Origin: Pelagibacteraceae bacterium AG-426-M19
GTDB taxonomy: Bacteria > Pseudomonadota > Alphaproteobacteria > Pelagibacterales > Pelagibacteraceae
DNA: 64,000 bases
NCBI GenBank assembly: GCA_003210025.1
Contig: QCNW01000003.1
Coordinates: 1 to 64,000 of the forward strand
Reading direction: 5' to 3'
Shown: positions 12,973 through 23,085 of the stretch, piece by piece
Numbering within the stretch: position 1 is the stretch's first letter
Layout: the number at the start of each line of letters is the position of its first letter
Position numbers and translations under genes: made by a program
Notes under the pieces: generated by a model
Seen by the model: the letters and a program-made list of their open reading frames with translations, nothing else
What the model was told of the DNA's origin: nothing
Database searches by the model: none

Positions 12973-13211
12973 TGATTAAAAAAGGTGTGAAAGTAAAAAT
13001 ATTGAGTGGCAAAGATAAAAATAAAGATGGTGATGTGATTGAAATTGATAGAAAAAATAATAGAGCAAAAGTAAAAGGTATCAACATGATAAAAAAACAT
13101 GTGAAAACTACAAAAGAAAAGAAAGGTGGAATAATATCAAAGGAAAATTTTATAAACCTCTCGAACTTAGCAATTTTTGATACCAAAAATAAAAATGAGG
13201 CTAAAAAATAA
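12972..13211 (+). CDS. rplX: 50S ribosomal protein L24
   Basis: KOW motif ([44 protein letters not shown]). Confidence 0.95.
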   Translation: MIKKGVKVKILSGKDKNKDGDVIEIDRKNNRAKVKGINMIKKHVKTTKEKKGGIISKENFINLSNLAIFDTKNKNEAKK

Positions 13212-13765
13212 TGATACCTAGATTAAAGCTAACCATTACCAAAGATATTGAGCCAACATTAAAAGAAAAGTTCGGTTATAAAAATTTATATATGGGTCCA
13301 AGAATACAAAAAATTGTTTTGAATATGGGTTTAGGTCTTGATGGAAATGATCAAAAAATTCTAAAATCCTGCCAAGAGGACATGGCAAATATCACAGGTC
13401 AAATGCCTGTAGTAACTAAATTCAAAAAATCCATTGCAAATTTTAAAACTAGAAAAAACACTAATTCAGGATTGAAAGTAACATTGAGAAAAAATAAAAT
13501 GTATGAATTTATTGATAGATTAACAAATATAGCATTACCAAGAATAAAAGATTTTAGAGGGTTAAGTCTTAACGGTTTTGATAAATTTGGTAATTATACC
13601 TTTGGTGTAAAAGAACACATCATATTTCCTGAGGTAAATTTTGATAAAGTCGACAAAATCAGAGGTTTAGACATTACTATAGTTATTAAATCTCAAAAAG
13701 TAGAACACAGTTTTGAATTATTAAAACATTTAAATTTTCCATTTAGTGAAAAAAGGAGCAATTAA
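13211..13765 (+). CDS. rplE: 50S ribosomal protein L5
   Basis: L5 family ([11 protein letters not shown]..., [33 protein letters not shown]). Confidence 0.97.
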   Translation: MIPRLKLTITKDIEPTLKEKFGYKNLYMGPRIQKIVLNMGLGLDGNDQKILKSCQEDMANITGQMPVVTKFKKSIANFKTRKNTNSGLKVTLRKNKMYEFIDRLTNIALPRIKDFRGLSLNGFDKFGNYTFGVKEHIIFPEVNFDKVDKIRGLDITIVIKSQKVEHSFELLKHLNFPFSEKRSN

Positions 13766-14070
13766 TGGCTAAAATGAGTGCGATAAATAAGAATAATAAA
13801 AGAATAAAATTGTCAGATAAATTTTATAAGAAAAGATTGAAGTTAAAAAAAATATTAATGGATAAAAAATTATCTTTAGAAGAAAGATTTAAAGCTCAGC
13901 AAAAGTTGTCAAAATTACCCCGAAATTCTGCAAAAGTCAGAGTAATGAATAGGTGTCAAATTACAGGAAGACCACACGGTGTTTACAGAAAATTAAAAAT
14001 TTCAAGAATAGCCCTTCGACAACTTGGTTTAGAAGGTAAAATTCCTGGAATGGTAAAATCGAGTTGGTAG
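13765..14070 (+). CDS. rpsN: 30S ribosomal protein S14 (zinc-free type)
   Basis: [51 protein letters not shown]. Confidence 0.97.
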   Translation: MAKMSAINKNNKRIKLSDKFYKKRLKLKKILMDKKLSLEERFKAQQKLSKLPRNSAKVRVMNRCQITGRPHGVYRKLKISRIALRQLGLEGKIPGMVKSSW

Positions 14071-14080
14071 AAAGGAAAAT

Positions 14081-14473
14081 ATGAGTTTAAGTGATCCAAT
14101 AGGTGATATGTTAGCAAGAATTAAAAATGCTCAAATGAGAAATCACAGTAAAGTCTCATTACCATCGTCAAAATTTAAGGCTAAGATTGCTGATGTATTA
14201 AAGTCCGAAGGTTATATCATAGATTACAAAATCAATGATGACAAAAAACCTTTAATTGAAATTAATTTAAAATATAACTCAGGAAATCCAGTTATAAATA
14301 CTATTGAAAGAATCTCCAAACCAGGCAGGAGGATTTTTTCTAGCGCGAGTAGTCTGCCAAAAATAAATAATGGTCTTGGTATTGCAATTGTATCTACACC
14401 ACAAGGTGTAATGACAGATATCGATGCAAGAAAGAAAAAACTCGGTGGTGAAATTATTTGTAAGGTATTTTAA
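14081..14473 (+). CDS. rpsH: 30S ribosomal protein S8
   Basis: MSLSDPIGDMLARIKNAQMRNH; C-terminal KLGGEIICKVF. Confidence 0.97.
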   Translation: MSLSDPIGDMLARIKNAQMRNHSKVSLPSSKFKAKIADVLKSEGYIIDYKINDDKKPLIEINLKYNSGNPVINTIERISKPGRRIFSSASSLPKINNGLGIAIVSTPQGVMTDIDARKKKLGGEIICKVF

Positions 14474-15012
14474 TGTCTAAAATAGGAAAAATAAACATTC
14501 CAATTCCAGATAAAGTAAAAGTCTTGTTATCTGGAAATACAATTAATATTGAGGGACCGTTAGGTAAACAGGCAATTAAACTAGATTTAGAAATGTTTGA
14601 ACTTAATATTACAGAAGGAAAAGATGTTTCAATAAAACCTAAGAAACTTGATGATACATCGAAAAGATTATGGGGCATGAATAGAAGTTTACTTAATAAT
14701 GCTATTGTTGGTGCAAGCAGCGGTTATGAGAAAGTACTTGAACTTACAGGAGTTGGTTTCAGAGCAGCTTTAAAAGGAAATGTTTTAAATATGCAACTAG
14801 GATTTAGTCATGACATTAATTATGACATTCCAGATGGTATTAAAATAGCTGTTGAAAAACAAACAACTGTAAAAATAAGTGGCTCAAATAAACAACAAGT
14901 AGGTATGGTTGCATCACAAATAAAAAGTATTAGACCACCTGAGCCTTATAAAGGAAAAGGCATAAAAGAAAAAGGTCAATATATTTTAAGAAAAGAAGGT
15001 AAGAAAAAATAA
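14473..15012 (+). CDS. rplF: 50S ribosomal protein L6
   Basis: [15 protein letters not shown]..., [26 protein letters not shown]. Confidence 0.97.
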   Translation: MSKIGKINIPIPDKVKVLLSGNTINIEGPLGKQAIKLDLEMFELNITEGKDVSIKPKKLDDTSKRLWGMNRSLLNNAIVGASSGYEKVLELTGVGFRAALKGNVLNMQLGFSHDINYDIPDGIKIAVEKQTTVKISGSNKQQVGMVASQIKSIRPPEPYKGKGIKEKGQYILRKEGKKK

Positions 15013-15362
15013 TGAGATTAAACACAATTGAAAGAAAAAGATTTAGGGTAAGAAAAAAACTTAAAAATGTATCTAAAGATCGATACAGATTAAGTGTTTC
15101 AAGATCTACAAAGAATATAAGTGCGCAAATAATAGATGATATAAAAAATATTACTTTAGTTTCAGCTTCGTCAGTAGATAAAGAAATTAAAGCACAAAAA
15201 AAAAATAAATCAGAATTATCTACTATTGTAGCAGAAATTTTGGCAAAAAAAGCAACCGAAAAAAATATAAAAAAAATTTACTTTGATAGGGGTATATATA
15301 AATATCACGGTAGAGTAAAAATATTTGCTGAAACATTAAGAAAAAATGGGATGGAATTTTAA
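15012..15362 (+). CDS. rplR: 50S ribosomal protein L18
   Basis: L18 family ([46 protein letters not shown]). Confidence 0.96.
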   Translation: MRLNTIERKRFRVRKKLKNVSKDRYRLSVSRSTKNISAQIIDDIKNITLVSASSVDKEIKAQKKNKSELSTIVAEILAKKATEKNIKKIYFDRGIYKYHGRVKIFAETLRKNGMEF

Positions 15363-15365
15363 AAT

Positions 15366-15866
15366 ATGGATAAAAATACTGAATTTGTAGAAAAACTAGT
15401 TCACATAAACAGAATAACCAAAGTTGTTAAGGGAGGAAGAAGATTTGGGTTTTCTGCACTAGTAGTAGTGGGTAATCAAAATGGAAAAATTGGTATTGCT
15501 CATGCGAAAGCAAAACAAGTTCCAGATGCAATAAAAAAAGCTAATGAACTAGCTAGGCGAAACTTAATACAAATACCTTTAAGAGATGGACGAACAATTC
15601 ATCATGATATATATGGTAAAGATGGTGCTGGTAAAATTAAATTAAGGTCAGCTCCAAAAGGTACTGGTATAATTGCTGGTGGTCCAGTTAGAGCTGTTTG
15701 TGAAGTACTTGGAATTAAAGATATTGTAGCTAAATCTTTAGGTACAGCAAATCCACATAATGTAATTAGAGCATGTGTAAAAGCTCTTTCAAAACAAAAT
15801 TCGCCAAAAAACATTTCAAATTTAAGAAATAAAAAAATATCAGAAATAATTGAGAAAAGAGGATAA
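15366..15866 (+). CDS. rpsE: 30S ribosomal protein S5
   Basis: VKGGRRFGFSALVVVGNQNGKIGIAHAKAKQVPDAIKKA. Confidence 0.98.
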   Translation: MDKNTEFVEKLVHINRITKVVKGGRRFGFSALVVVGNQNGKIGIAHAKAKQVPDAIKKANELARRNLIQIPLRDGRTIHHDIYGKDGAGKIKLRSAPKGTGIIAGGPVRAVCEVLGIKDIVAKSLGTANPHNVIRACVKALSKQNSPKNISNLRNKKISEIIEKRG

Positions 15867-16327
15867 TGACATCGTTAAATTCTTTAAATAATACAAAGAT
15901 AAAGAAAATTCGAGTAGGAAGAGGAATAGGATCTGGAAAAGGAAAAACTTCTGGAAGGGGTGTAAAAGGACAAAAATCAAGATCAGGTGTTGCCATTAAA
16001 AGTTTTGAAGGTGGTCAAATGCCATTATATAGGAGATTGCCCAAAAGAGGTTTCAACCCTATAAGCAAAAACGATGTAGCAATAATAAATTTAGGTGATT
16101 TACAAAAACTAATTGATAATAAAAAAATTAGTGCAGACACGAAAATAAATATTGATACATTAAAAAAATCTAAATTATTTAGAAAATCAATTAATAAATT
16201 TAAAGTTTTATCAAATGGTGATTTTAATTCTAAAATTGATATTGAAGTAGATTATTTGTCTAAAACCGCCAAAGAAAAAATTGAAAAAGCTGGCGGGCAA
16301 ATTACTGTTAAAAATCAATCTAAATAA
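15866..16327 (+). CDS. rplO: 50S ribosomal protein L15
   Basis: RVGRGIGSGKGKTSGRGVKGQKSRSGVAIKSFEGGQMPLYRRLPKRGF. Confidence 0.97.
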   Translation: MTSLNSLNNTKIKKIRVGRGIGSGKGKTSGRGVKGQKSRSGVAIKSFEGGQMPLYRRLPKRGFNPISKNDVAIINLGDLQKLIDNKKISADTKINIDTLKKSKLFRKSINKFKVLSNGDFNSKIDIEVDYLSKTAKEKIEKAGGQITVKNQSK

Positions 16328-17607
16328 TGAGTGCTTCAACACAATCTAATGATTTAAGAAACAGAATACTGTTTACACTATTTATACTTTCAGTTTATAG
16401 ATTGGGCACTTTTGTTCCTTTACCAGGAATTGACCCAGAACAACTTCAAATAATGATGGAAGGAAACCAAAAAGGGTTATTGGGTATGTTTAACGTTTTT
16501 GCAGGTGGTGCTGTAAGCAGAATGGCAATATTTGCTCTTGGAATAATGCCATATATATCATCGTCAATTATCGTTCAATTACTTACAGGAGTTTCTGATT
16601 ATTTTAAAAATTTAAAGGCCCAAGGTGAGATAGGAAGACAAAAAATTACACAAATTACTAGATATGGAACAGTTTTATTAGCAACTATACAAGGATATGG
16701 ATTGGCAGTTGGATTAGAATCTTCAGCGGATTTAGTAATAAATCCAGGAATATTCTTTAAAATTTCAACAGTAACAACAATTGTTGCTGGAACTATTTTT
16801 TTAATGTGGCTTGGTGAACAAATTACTCAAAGAGGTATTGGTAATGGTATTTCATTAATTATTTTTTCTGGAATCGTTGCCGAAATTCCAAGAGCCTTAG
16901 TAACGACATTTGAATTAGGAAGAACAGGAGCAATTTCAACAGTAATGATAATTTTTATATTTGTACTGCTTGTTGCAACAATAATGTTTATTGTATTTAT
17001 GGAAAGAGCGTTGAGAAAAATTCTCATAAATTATCCTAAAAGACAAATGGGGAATAAAATGTATGGTGGAGACTCTTCACATTTACCTTTAAAAATTAAT
17101 TCAGCAGGTGTAATACCTGCAATTTTTGCTTCAGCATTATTATTATTGCCAGTTACCTTTTCAAATTTTAATGTTTCTCAAAATGAAACATTTTTAAATA
17201 TTTCATCATATTTTTCTCAAGGACAACCGTTGTACATGCTGCTATATGCATCAGGAATAATATTTTTTACTTTTTTTTATACTTCAATAACTTTTAATCC
17301 AACTGAAACAGCTGAGAATTTAAGAAAATATGGTGGATTTATTCCTGGTATAAGACCAGGTGAAAGCACTGCAATCTATATAGACACAATTCTTACAAGA
17401 CTTACAACTATAGGAGCTTTATATCTTGCACTTGTATGTTTGATGCCAGAATTTCTAATTGCAAATTATCCTATTCCATTTTATTTAGGTGGTGCTTCTG
17501 TTTTAATTGTTGTTGTTGTTGCAATTGATACTGTTACGCAAATTCAAACAAGGATGATGAGTTCTCAATACGAGCAACTGATAAAAAAAACAAAATTTGG
17601 TAGATAA
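16327..17607 (+). CDS. secY: Protein translocase subunit SecY
   Basis: SecY family, multiple TM segments, RLGTFVPLPGID, operon position. Confidence 0.98.
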   Translation: MSASTQSNDLRNRILFTLFILSVYRLGTFVPLPGIDPEQLQIMMEGNQKGLLGMFNVFAGGAVSRMAIFALGIMPYISSSIIVQLLTGVSDYFKNLKAQGEIGRQKITQITRYGTVLLATIQGYGLAVGLESSADLVINPGIFFKISTVTTIVAGTIFLMWLGEQITQRGIGNGISLIIFSGIVAEIPRALVTTFELGRTGAISTVMIIFIFVLLVATIMFIVFMERALRKILINYPKRQMGNKMYGGDSSHLPLKINSAGVIPAIFASALLLLPVTFSNFNVSQNETFLNISSYFSQGQPLYMLLYASGIIFFTFFYTSITFNPTETAENLRKYGGFIPGIRPGESTAIYIDTILTRLTTIGALYLALVCLMPEFLIANYPIPFYLGGASVLIVVVVAIDTVTQIQTRMMSSQYEQLIKKTKFGR

Positions 17608-18171
17608 GTGAATATAATATTGTTTGGTCCACCAGGAGCTGGAAAAGGCACGCAGGCAAAATATTTGGTTAAAAAATTAAACGCTTATCAAATTTCTACA
17701 GGTGATATTTTAAGAGAAGAAATAAAAAAAGACACAGATATAGGAAAAAAAATAATAAATAATATGAATGAGGGAAAATTTGTTAGTGATGAAATTGTAA
17801 ATAGTCTTTTAAAAATATACGTTTTTGATCCTAGTAAAAAGCAAAAATTGATTTTTGATGGCTATCCTAGATCGCTTAGCCAAGCTAAAAATTTAGATAT
17901 ATTATTAAAAGATTCAAATCAAAAAATTGATTATATTTTTTTCTTAAATGTAAATAAAGAAACGATTGTAGAAAGAATAAAAAAAAGAAAAGTTTTAGAA
18001 AAAAGAACTGACGACGAATTAGTTACGATATTAAAGAGATATGATACTTATATAGAGACAACTAGACCAGTATTGGATTACTATTCTAAAAATTCAAATT
18101 TTCATGAGATTGATGGTACGATGGAAATTGATAAAATAACAAGCAAAATAAAGGCTTTTTTGAATGTTTAA
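17608..18171 (+). CDS. adk: Adenylate kinase (short-LID form, GTG start)
   Basis: LFGPPGAGKGTQAKYLVKKLNAYQISTGDILR; FDGYPRSLSQA; GTG at 17608 abuts secY stop. Confidence 0.96.
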   Translation: MNIILFGPPGAGKGTQAKYLVKKLNAYQISTGDILREEIKKDTDIGKKIINNMNEGKFVSDEIVNSLLKIYVFDPSKKQKLIFDGYPRSLSQAKNLDILLKDSNQKIDYIFFLNVNKETIVERIKKRKVLEKRTDDELVTILKRYDTYIETTRPVLDYYSKNSNFHEIDGTMEIDKITSKIKAFLNV

Positions 18172-18175
18172 GACG

Positions 18176-18203
18176 TTGACTTTGACTAATCTTCTTATAT
18201 AAA
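18176..18203 (+). promoter_or_regulatory. Candidate promoter of the rpsM-rpsK-rpoA-rplQ operon: TTGACT - 16 nt - TATAAA
   Basis: Hexamers at 18176-18181 and 18198-18203 in the 55-bp adk-rpsM gap. Confidence 0.5.
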
Positions 18204-18226
18204 AGTCACAATTTATCACAAAAATT

Positions 18227-18610
18227 ATGGCTCGTATTGCAGGTGTAAACATACCACAAAACAAATTAGTTCATGTTGGACTTACATATATATATGGAAT
18301 TGGAAATAAATTTTCTCATCAAATTTGTAATGAATTAGAAATACCAAAATCAAAGAGAGTAAATGAATTAACTGATGATCAAATTTTAAAAATTAGAGAG
18401 TATATTGATCAAAAATTTACTGTTGAAGGTGATCTAAGAAGAGAAACATCATTAAGTATAAAAAGACTAATCGATCTTGCAACTTATAGAGGGTCTAGGC
18501 ATAGAAAAAAACTTCCTGTTAGAGGTCAAAGAACCAGATGTAATTCTAGAACTAGAAAAGGAAAAGCAATTGCAATTGCAGGTAAGAAATTAACTCCACT
18601 TAAAAAATAA
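18227..18610 (+). CDS. rpsM: 30S ribosomal protein S13
   Basis: [50 protein letters not shown]. Confidence 0.98.
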   Translation: MARIAGVNIPQNKLVHVGLTYIYGIGNKFSHQICNELEIPKSKRVNELTDDQILKIREYIDQKFTVEGDLRRETSLSIKRLIDLATYRGSRHRKKLPVRGQRTRCNSRTRKGKAIAIAGKKLTPLKK

Positions 18611-19047
18611 TGAAAAAAGAAGCAACTGAAAATAAAGAACAGAAATCAGAAGTTAAGACTAAAAAAAGTTCATATTCTAAAAAGAAAAAAGGAAAAAAAA
18701 ATATTCTAAATGGAATTGCATATGTGCAATCTACTTTTAATAATACAATAGTCTCGATCGCCGATACCAATGGAAATGTAGTTTCCTGGGCATCTGCTGG
18801 TCAGAAAGGCTTTAAAGGCTCACGTAAATCTACACCATACGCAGCACAAGTTGCTGCTGATGCAGCCGCAGCCAAAGCTTTGGAAGTTGGTATGAAAATA
18901 TTGTCCGTTGAAGTTAAAGGTCCTGGTTCTGGCAGAGAGACTGCTTTAAGAGCTTTACAGGCTAGAGGATTTAAAATTATTTCAATTAAAGATACAACAC
19001 CAATGCCACATAATGGTACAAGACCACCTAAAAAAAGGAGAGTTTAA
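18610..19047 (+). CDS. rpsK: 30S ribosomal protein S11 with lysine-rich N-terminal extension
   Basis: [58 protein letters not shown]. Confidence 0.98.
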   Translation: MKKEATENKEQKSEVKTKKSSYSKKKKGKKNILNGIAYVQSTFNNTIVSIADTNGNVVSWASAGQKGFKGSRKSTPYAAQVAADAAAAKALEVGMKILSVEVKGPGSGRETALRALQARGFKIISIKDTTPMPHNGTRPPKKRRV

Positions 19048-20075
19048 TGGAGCAAACAGAAGTAAATCCAAAAAATTGGAAATCATTAATTAAACCAGCA
19101 AAACTGGATGTTCAATTGAGTGATGATAAAGCATTTGCTAAAATCACTGCTGAGCCACTAGAAAAAGGATACGGATTAACTCTAGGTAATTCATTAAGAA
19201 GAATCCTTTTATCCTCAATTAGAGGAACCGCTGTAACTTCTATTCAGATAGATGGTGTATTACATGAATTTACATCTATTAAAGGTGTTAGAGAAGATGT
19301 CACTGACATTGTATTAAATGTAAAATCTTTAGCTTTAAAAAGTACATCTGATGAGCAAAAAAAATTAATACTTGATGCAAAAGGACCTGGAGAAATAAAG
19401 GCAGCTGATATAACACCTGTTGCTGATATTGAAATATTAAACCCAGATTTGGTTATTTGTAATTTGGATGAAAATACTAAATTTCACATGGAAATGTCGG
19501 TAGGAACTGGAAAAGGATATGTTTCTGCTGATATGAATAAACCTGAAGAACCACCACTTGGTTTAATCCCTATAGATTCGTTATATAGTCCAGTAAAAAA
19601 AGTTTCTTATTCAGTTAGTACAGCAAGAGAAGGAAAAGCATTAGATTATGATAAACTAACAATGGAAGTTGAGACAAATGGTTCAATCTCAGCTGAAGAT
19701 GCAGTTGCATACTCAGCTAGAATATTCCAAGATCAATTAGGAATGTTTGTTAACTTTGATGAGCCACAAGAAGTGATTGTTAAAGAACAACCTTCAGAGC
19801 CAGAGTTTAATAAGAATTTATTAAGAAAAGTAGACGAATTAGAACTTTCTGTAAGATCAATGAATTGTCTTAAAAATGATAATATCATTTATATTGGTGA
19901 TCTAGTTCAAAAATCCGAAGGTGAAATGTTAAGAACACCTAATTTTGGTAGAAAATCATTAAATGAGATTAAGGAAGTATTAACTGGAATGTCATTATAT
20001 CTTGGAATGGAAATTCCAAACTGGCCGCCAGATAATATTGCTGAATTATCTAAAAAACTAGAGGAAGCTATCTAA
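19047..20075 (+). CDS. rpoA: RNA polymerase alpha subunit
   Basis: [22 protein letters not shown]; alpha-CTD. Confidence 0.98.
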   Translation: MEQTEVNPKNWKSLIKPAKLDVQLSDDKAFAKITAEPLEKGYGLTLGNSLRRILLSSIRGTAVTSIQIDGVLHEFTSIKGVREDVTDIVLNVKSLALKSTSDEQKKLILDAKGPGEIKAADITPVADIEILNPDLVICNLDENTKFHMEMSVGTGKGYVSADMNKPEEPPLGLIPIDSLYSPVKKVSYSVSTAREGKALDYDKLTMEVETNGSISAEDAVAYSARIFQDQLGMFVNFDEPQEVIVKEQPSEPEFNKNLLRKVDELELSVRSMNCLKNDNIIYIGDLVQKSEGEMLRTPNFGRKSLNEIKEVLTGMSLYLGMEIPNWPPDNIAELSKKLEEAI

Positions 20076-20518
20076 TGAGACATAAAATGGGCTATAAAAA
20101 GCTCAACAGAACATCAGAACATAGAAAAGCTCTCATTAAAAATATGCTCAACTCATTAATAAAGTATGAGCAAATAACAACAACTTTGCCCAAAGCAAAA
20201 GTTTTAAAGCCCCAAGCTGATAAAATTATAACATTGGGTAAGAAAGATACTTTATCTAATACAAAAACTTTAATTTCAAAATTACAAGACATTAAATCTG
20301 CAAATAAAGTTAAAAAAACTCTTTCTAAAAGATATGAAAATAGAAAGGGTGGATATACGAGAATTATAAAAGCTGGATTTAGATATGGTGATAATGCACC
20401 AATGGCAGTAATTGAATTAGTAGACAGAGACGTTGAAGCAAAAAGAGTTGATAAAAAGAAGAAAAACCCAACTAAAGATACACCAAAAGTAGAAGATAAA
20501 AAGCAAGCTACAGCTTAA
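20075..20518 (+). CDS. rplQ: 50S ribosomal protein L17
   Basis: [42 protein letters not shown]. Confidence 0.97.
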   Translation: MRHKMGYKKLNRTSEHRKALIKNMLNSLIKYEQITTTLPKAKVLKPQADKIITLGKKDTLSNTKTLISKLQDIKSANKVKKTLSKRYENRKGGYTRIIKAGFRYGDNAPMAVIELVDRDVEAKRVDKKKKNPTKDTPKVEDKKQATA

Positions 20519-20540
20519 TCTTAATTCATATTTTATTTAA

Positions 20541-20568
20541 TTGATGTTGTAAAACAATTATCTAATAT
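20541..20568 (+). promoter_or_regulatory. Candidate promoter for the lyase-like ORF: TTGATG - 16 nt - TAATAT
   Basis: Hexamers at 20541-20546 and 20563-20568, immediately upstream of ATG 20583. Confidence 0.35.
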
Positions 20569-20582
20569 TTTATATTAATGAA

Positions 20583-21500
20583 ATGAAAAATATAATTTTT
20601 CAAATAATTATAATATTTTTTTTTACAACTAATATTTCAAAAGCAAACCCACCTAAAATCGATGGTTTTCAATTTTATACTTTAGATGACGACGACATGC
20701 CATGGTTTAATTTAAATAATGAAAAAGATTTAATAGACTTATCAAATATTGATTGCCAATGGAGTCATGGAAAAAAGACAAAGTGTAGAATACACTTATC
20801 ACCTTTATATAACTTTCCTAAAAATGGCGTAATAATTCAAAATGAAAATGTTAGATCTGGCAAATATGCTTGGAAATTTAAAAATGGAGACGGAGATTGT
20901 GGTCAACAAAGAAAATCAGATGAATGCAATACCTTTAGAGAAAGATCTGAAGTAAGCATGCTAGGATTAAAGTCTAAAAACACATGGTTTAAATTTAGTA
21001 TTTATATACCTGAAAATAGTGAATTTACTATTCCTATAAGTAATACTATATGGCAAATACATTCTAAAGCGGGTCCAGTAAATTTTATGTTTAGAATTGC
21101 TCCAAATGGAGATTTACAATGGACAGATTTTGTAAATCATAGTTTTGGAGGATTTGACACTTATAAAATTTTAGAAGCAAATAATGTAAAAGGTAAATGG
21201 AATGATTTTGTTATTAACATTGAATTTGTTGATTGGCCAAATAAGAGTTTTATAAAGATTTGGGCTAATAATGAACTCGTAGTTAATTACACTGGATTGA
21301 CTAACAATAATATTAGCAAACAATCCTATATGAAGTTTGGTATATACAAAAGTAATATTAATAGGTTTAATATAATGCATAAAGGCAATCCTCCAAAAAG
21401 AGCTGATACAGTTGTTTATTATGATTCTATAGCTATAGGTAAAAAGTGCAAAGATCTTAAGCTAAGTAGGGAGAACAATAGTTGCAATAAATTAAAATAA
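20583..21500 (+). CDS. Secreted polysaccharide-lyase-like beta-jelly-roll protein
   Basis: N-terminal signal peptide (MKNIIFQIIIIFFFTTNISKA); FRERSEVSML, WQIHSKAGP and SYMKFGIYKS resemble the R-S-E / Q-I-H / YFKxGxY signatures of alginate-lyase / heparinase-I-like lyases. Confidence 0.65.
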   Translation: MKNIIFQIIIIFFFTTNISKANPPKIDGFQFYTLDDDDMPWFNLNNEKDLIDLSNIDCQWSHGKKTKCRIHLSPLYNFPKNGVIIQNENVRSGKYAWKFKNGDGDCGQQRKSDECNTFRERSEVSMLGLKSKNTWFKFSIYIPENSEFTIPISNTIWQIHSKAGPVNFMFRIAPNGDLQWTDFVNHSFGGFDTYKILEANNVKGKWNDFVINIEFVDWPNKSFIKIWANNELVVNYTGLTNNNISKQSYMKFGIYKSNINRFNIMHKGNPPKRADTVVYYDSIAIGKKCKDLKLSRENNSCNKLK

Positions 21501-21502
21501 AA

Positions 21503-22411
21503 ATGAAAAAATCAATTAATGTAGATAAATCTTTTAACGACATGCGTATTGATAGATTTATTCGAAATCATTTAGGAAAAATTCCTCAAGGGCTTATTGA
21601 AAAAAATCTAAGAAATGGAAGATTAAAATTAAATCAAAAAAAAGTAAAAAGTTCTCAAAAGGTAAAAACTGGTGACAAAGTTAATATTTATAATTTAAAT
21701 TTTGAGGAAAAAATTGAGCAACACAAAAAAAAATACAATCCTAGTAATGAAATTATAAAAGAAAATGAAGATTTAATTATTGAAAATAATGATAATTTTG
21801 TTGTTCTAAACAAACAATCAGGAATTTCAGTGCAGGGCGGCACAAAATCTAAAAAAAATATAATTGATATATTTGCAAAAAGTAATTTATTTAGAGATGA
21901 GAAACCTTACTCTGTTCACAGATTAGATAAGGATACTTCAGGTGTTTTTGTAATTGCAAAGAATAGGGAAACAGCCCAACTGCTCACTTCACTTTTTAGA
22001 TTAAGAAAGGTTTATAAAACCTATTTAGCAATATGTAATGGTGAATTAATTTTAATCGATAAAGGTGTGATAAAAGATGATCTGATAAGATTTGAAAATA
22101 AAAAAAAAATTGTTGAAAAAGCTGAAACAAAATATGAAATCTTAGATAAAAATTATAATGCGACCTTCATTCGGCTTAATCCAATTACTGGCAGAAAACA
22201 CCAACTAAGAAAACAGTTATTTAATTTAGGAAATTCCATTATTGGTGACAAAAAATATAATTCAACAAATAACTCAAAAATAAATAATAAAAATTTAATG
22301 TTACATTCTTATGAAATAAAATTTAAAATAAATGAGAAAAAATATACTTTTAGAGCCACACCGCCAGATTATTTTAGAAATATGTTAAAAACTAAAAGAC
22401 TTAATTTTTAA
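21503..22411 (+). CDS. rluC: 23S rRNA pseudouridine synthase, RluC/RluD family
   Basis: S4-like N-terminus, [31 protein letters not shown]. Confidence 0.92.
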   Translation: MKKSINVDKSFNDMRIDRFIRNHLGKIPQGLIEKNLRNGRLKLNQKKVKSSQKVKTGDKVNIYNLNFEEKIEQHKKKYNPSNEIIKENEDLIIENNDNFVVLNKQSGISVQGGTKSKKNIIDIFAKSNLFRDEKPYSVHRLDKDTSGVFVIAKNRETAQLLTSLFRLRKVYKTYLAICNGELILIDKGVIKDDLIRFENKKKIVEKAETKYEILDKNYNATFIRLNPITGRKHQLRKQLFNLGNSIIGDKKYNSTNNSKINNKNLMLHSYEIKFKINEKKYTFRATPPDYFRNMLKTKRLNF

Positions 22412-23024
22412 TATTTGATAAAAAATTTTTTATCAAATCATTCTCAATATTTTTATAATTTTGTTTTTTGATCTTAATTAAATTTGAAACCCCTCTATCT
22501 CTAACTCCACAAGGAACTATCTTTTTATATACATTAAGATCATTAGAGATATTTAATGCAAAGCCGTGGTAAGCAATCCATTTTTTTACTTTTATTCCAA
22601 TGGCTGCAATTTTATCTATTTTACCAGATTTGTTTTCAAACCAGATTCCGATATTCTTTCTATCAGCAAAACACTTTATATTGTAATTTTTTAAAGTATC
22701 TATAATTGTCTTTTCGATTGCAGTTATAATTTTTTTTATATTTTTACCTCTTTTGTTTAAGTCAATTACAAAATAAAAAACTAATTGACCAGGACCATGA
22801 TATGTTATTTTTCCACCTCTATTCGTTTTAATAAAGTTTATAGATTTGTCTAAAATCTCATTATCACTAAAACTTGTTCCACCAGTATAGATTTTTTCAT
22901 GTTCAAGTATCCAAATAAGTTCTTTATTTTTATTTACTTTAATTTGCTCCAATCTATCTTCAAGTATATCTATCGCGAATTTATATTTTATTGGTTTTAC
23001 TGACTTTTTGATCTCTATTGTCAT
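22401..23024 (-). CDS. lipB: Octanoyl-[ACP]:protein N-octanoyltransferase
   Basis: [44 protein letters not shown]; catalytic PCG. Confidence 0.94.
   Translation of the reverse strand: MTIEIKKSVKPIKYKFAIDILEDRLEQIKVNKNKELIWILEHEKIYTGGTSFSDNEILDKSINFIKTNRGGKITYHGPGQLVFYFVIDLNKRGKNIKKIITAIEKTIIDTLKNYNIKCFADRKNIGIWFENKSGKIDKIAAIGIKVKKWIAYHGFALNISNDLNVYKKIVPCGVRDRGVSNLIKIKKQNYKNIENDLIKNFLSNIKN
22413..22438. terminator. Perfect 26-bp palindrome ATTTGATAAAAAATTTTTTATCAAAT, candidate bidirectional terminator between convergent rluC and lipB
   Basis: 13-bp perfect inverted repeat directly after the rluC stop, inside the 3' end of lipB coding sequence. Confidence 0.6.
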
Positions 23025-23085
23025 TATAAATTTGTATTATTTTTATTTTATATTAATAGTGCCAACTAAATTATAGGTAAATTTT

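Noticed and set aside
12615-13186. Long minus-strand ORFs (161 and 92 aa) opposite rplN/rplX
   Set aside because: Low-complexity Phe/Ile/Ser-rich antisense translations of conserved ribosomal genes; no family resemblance.
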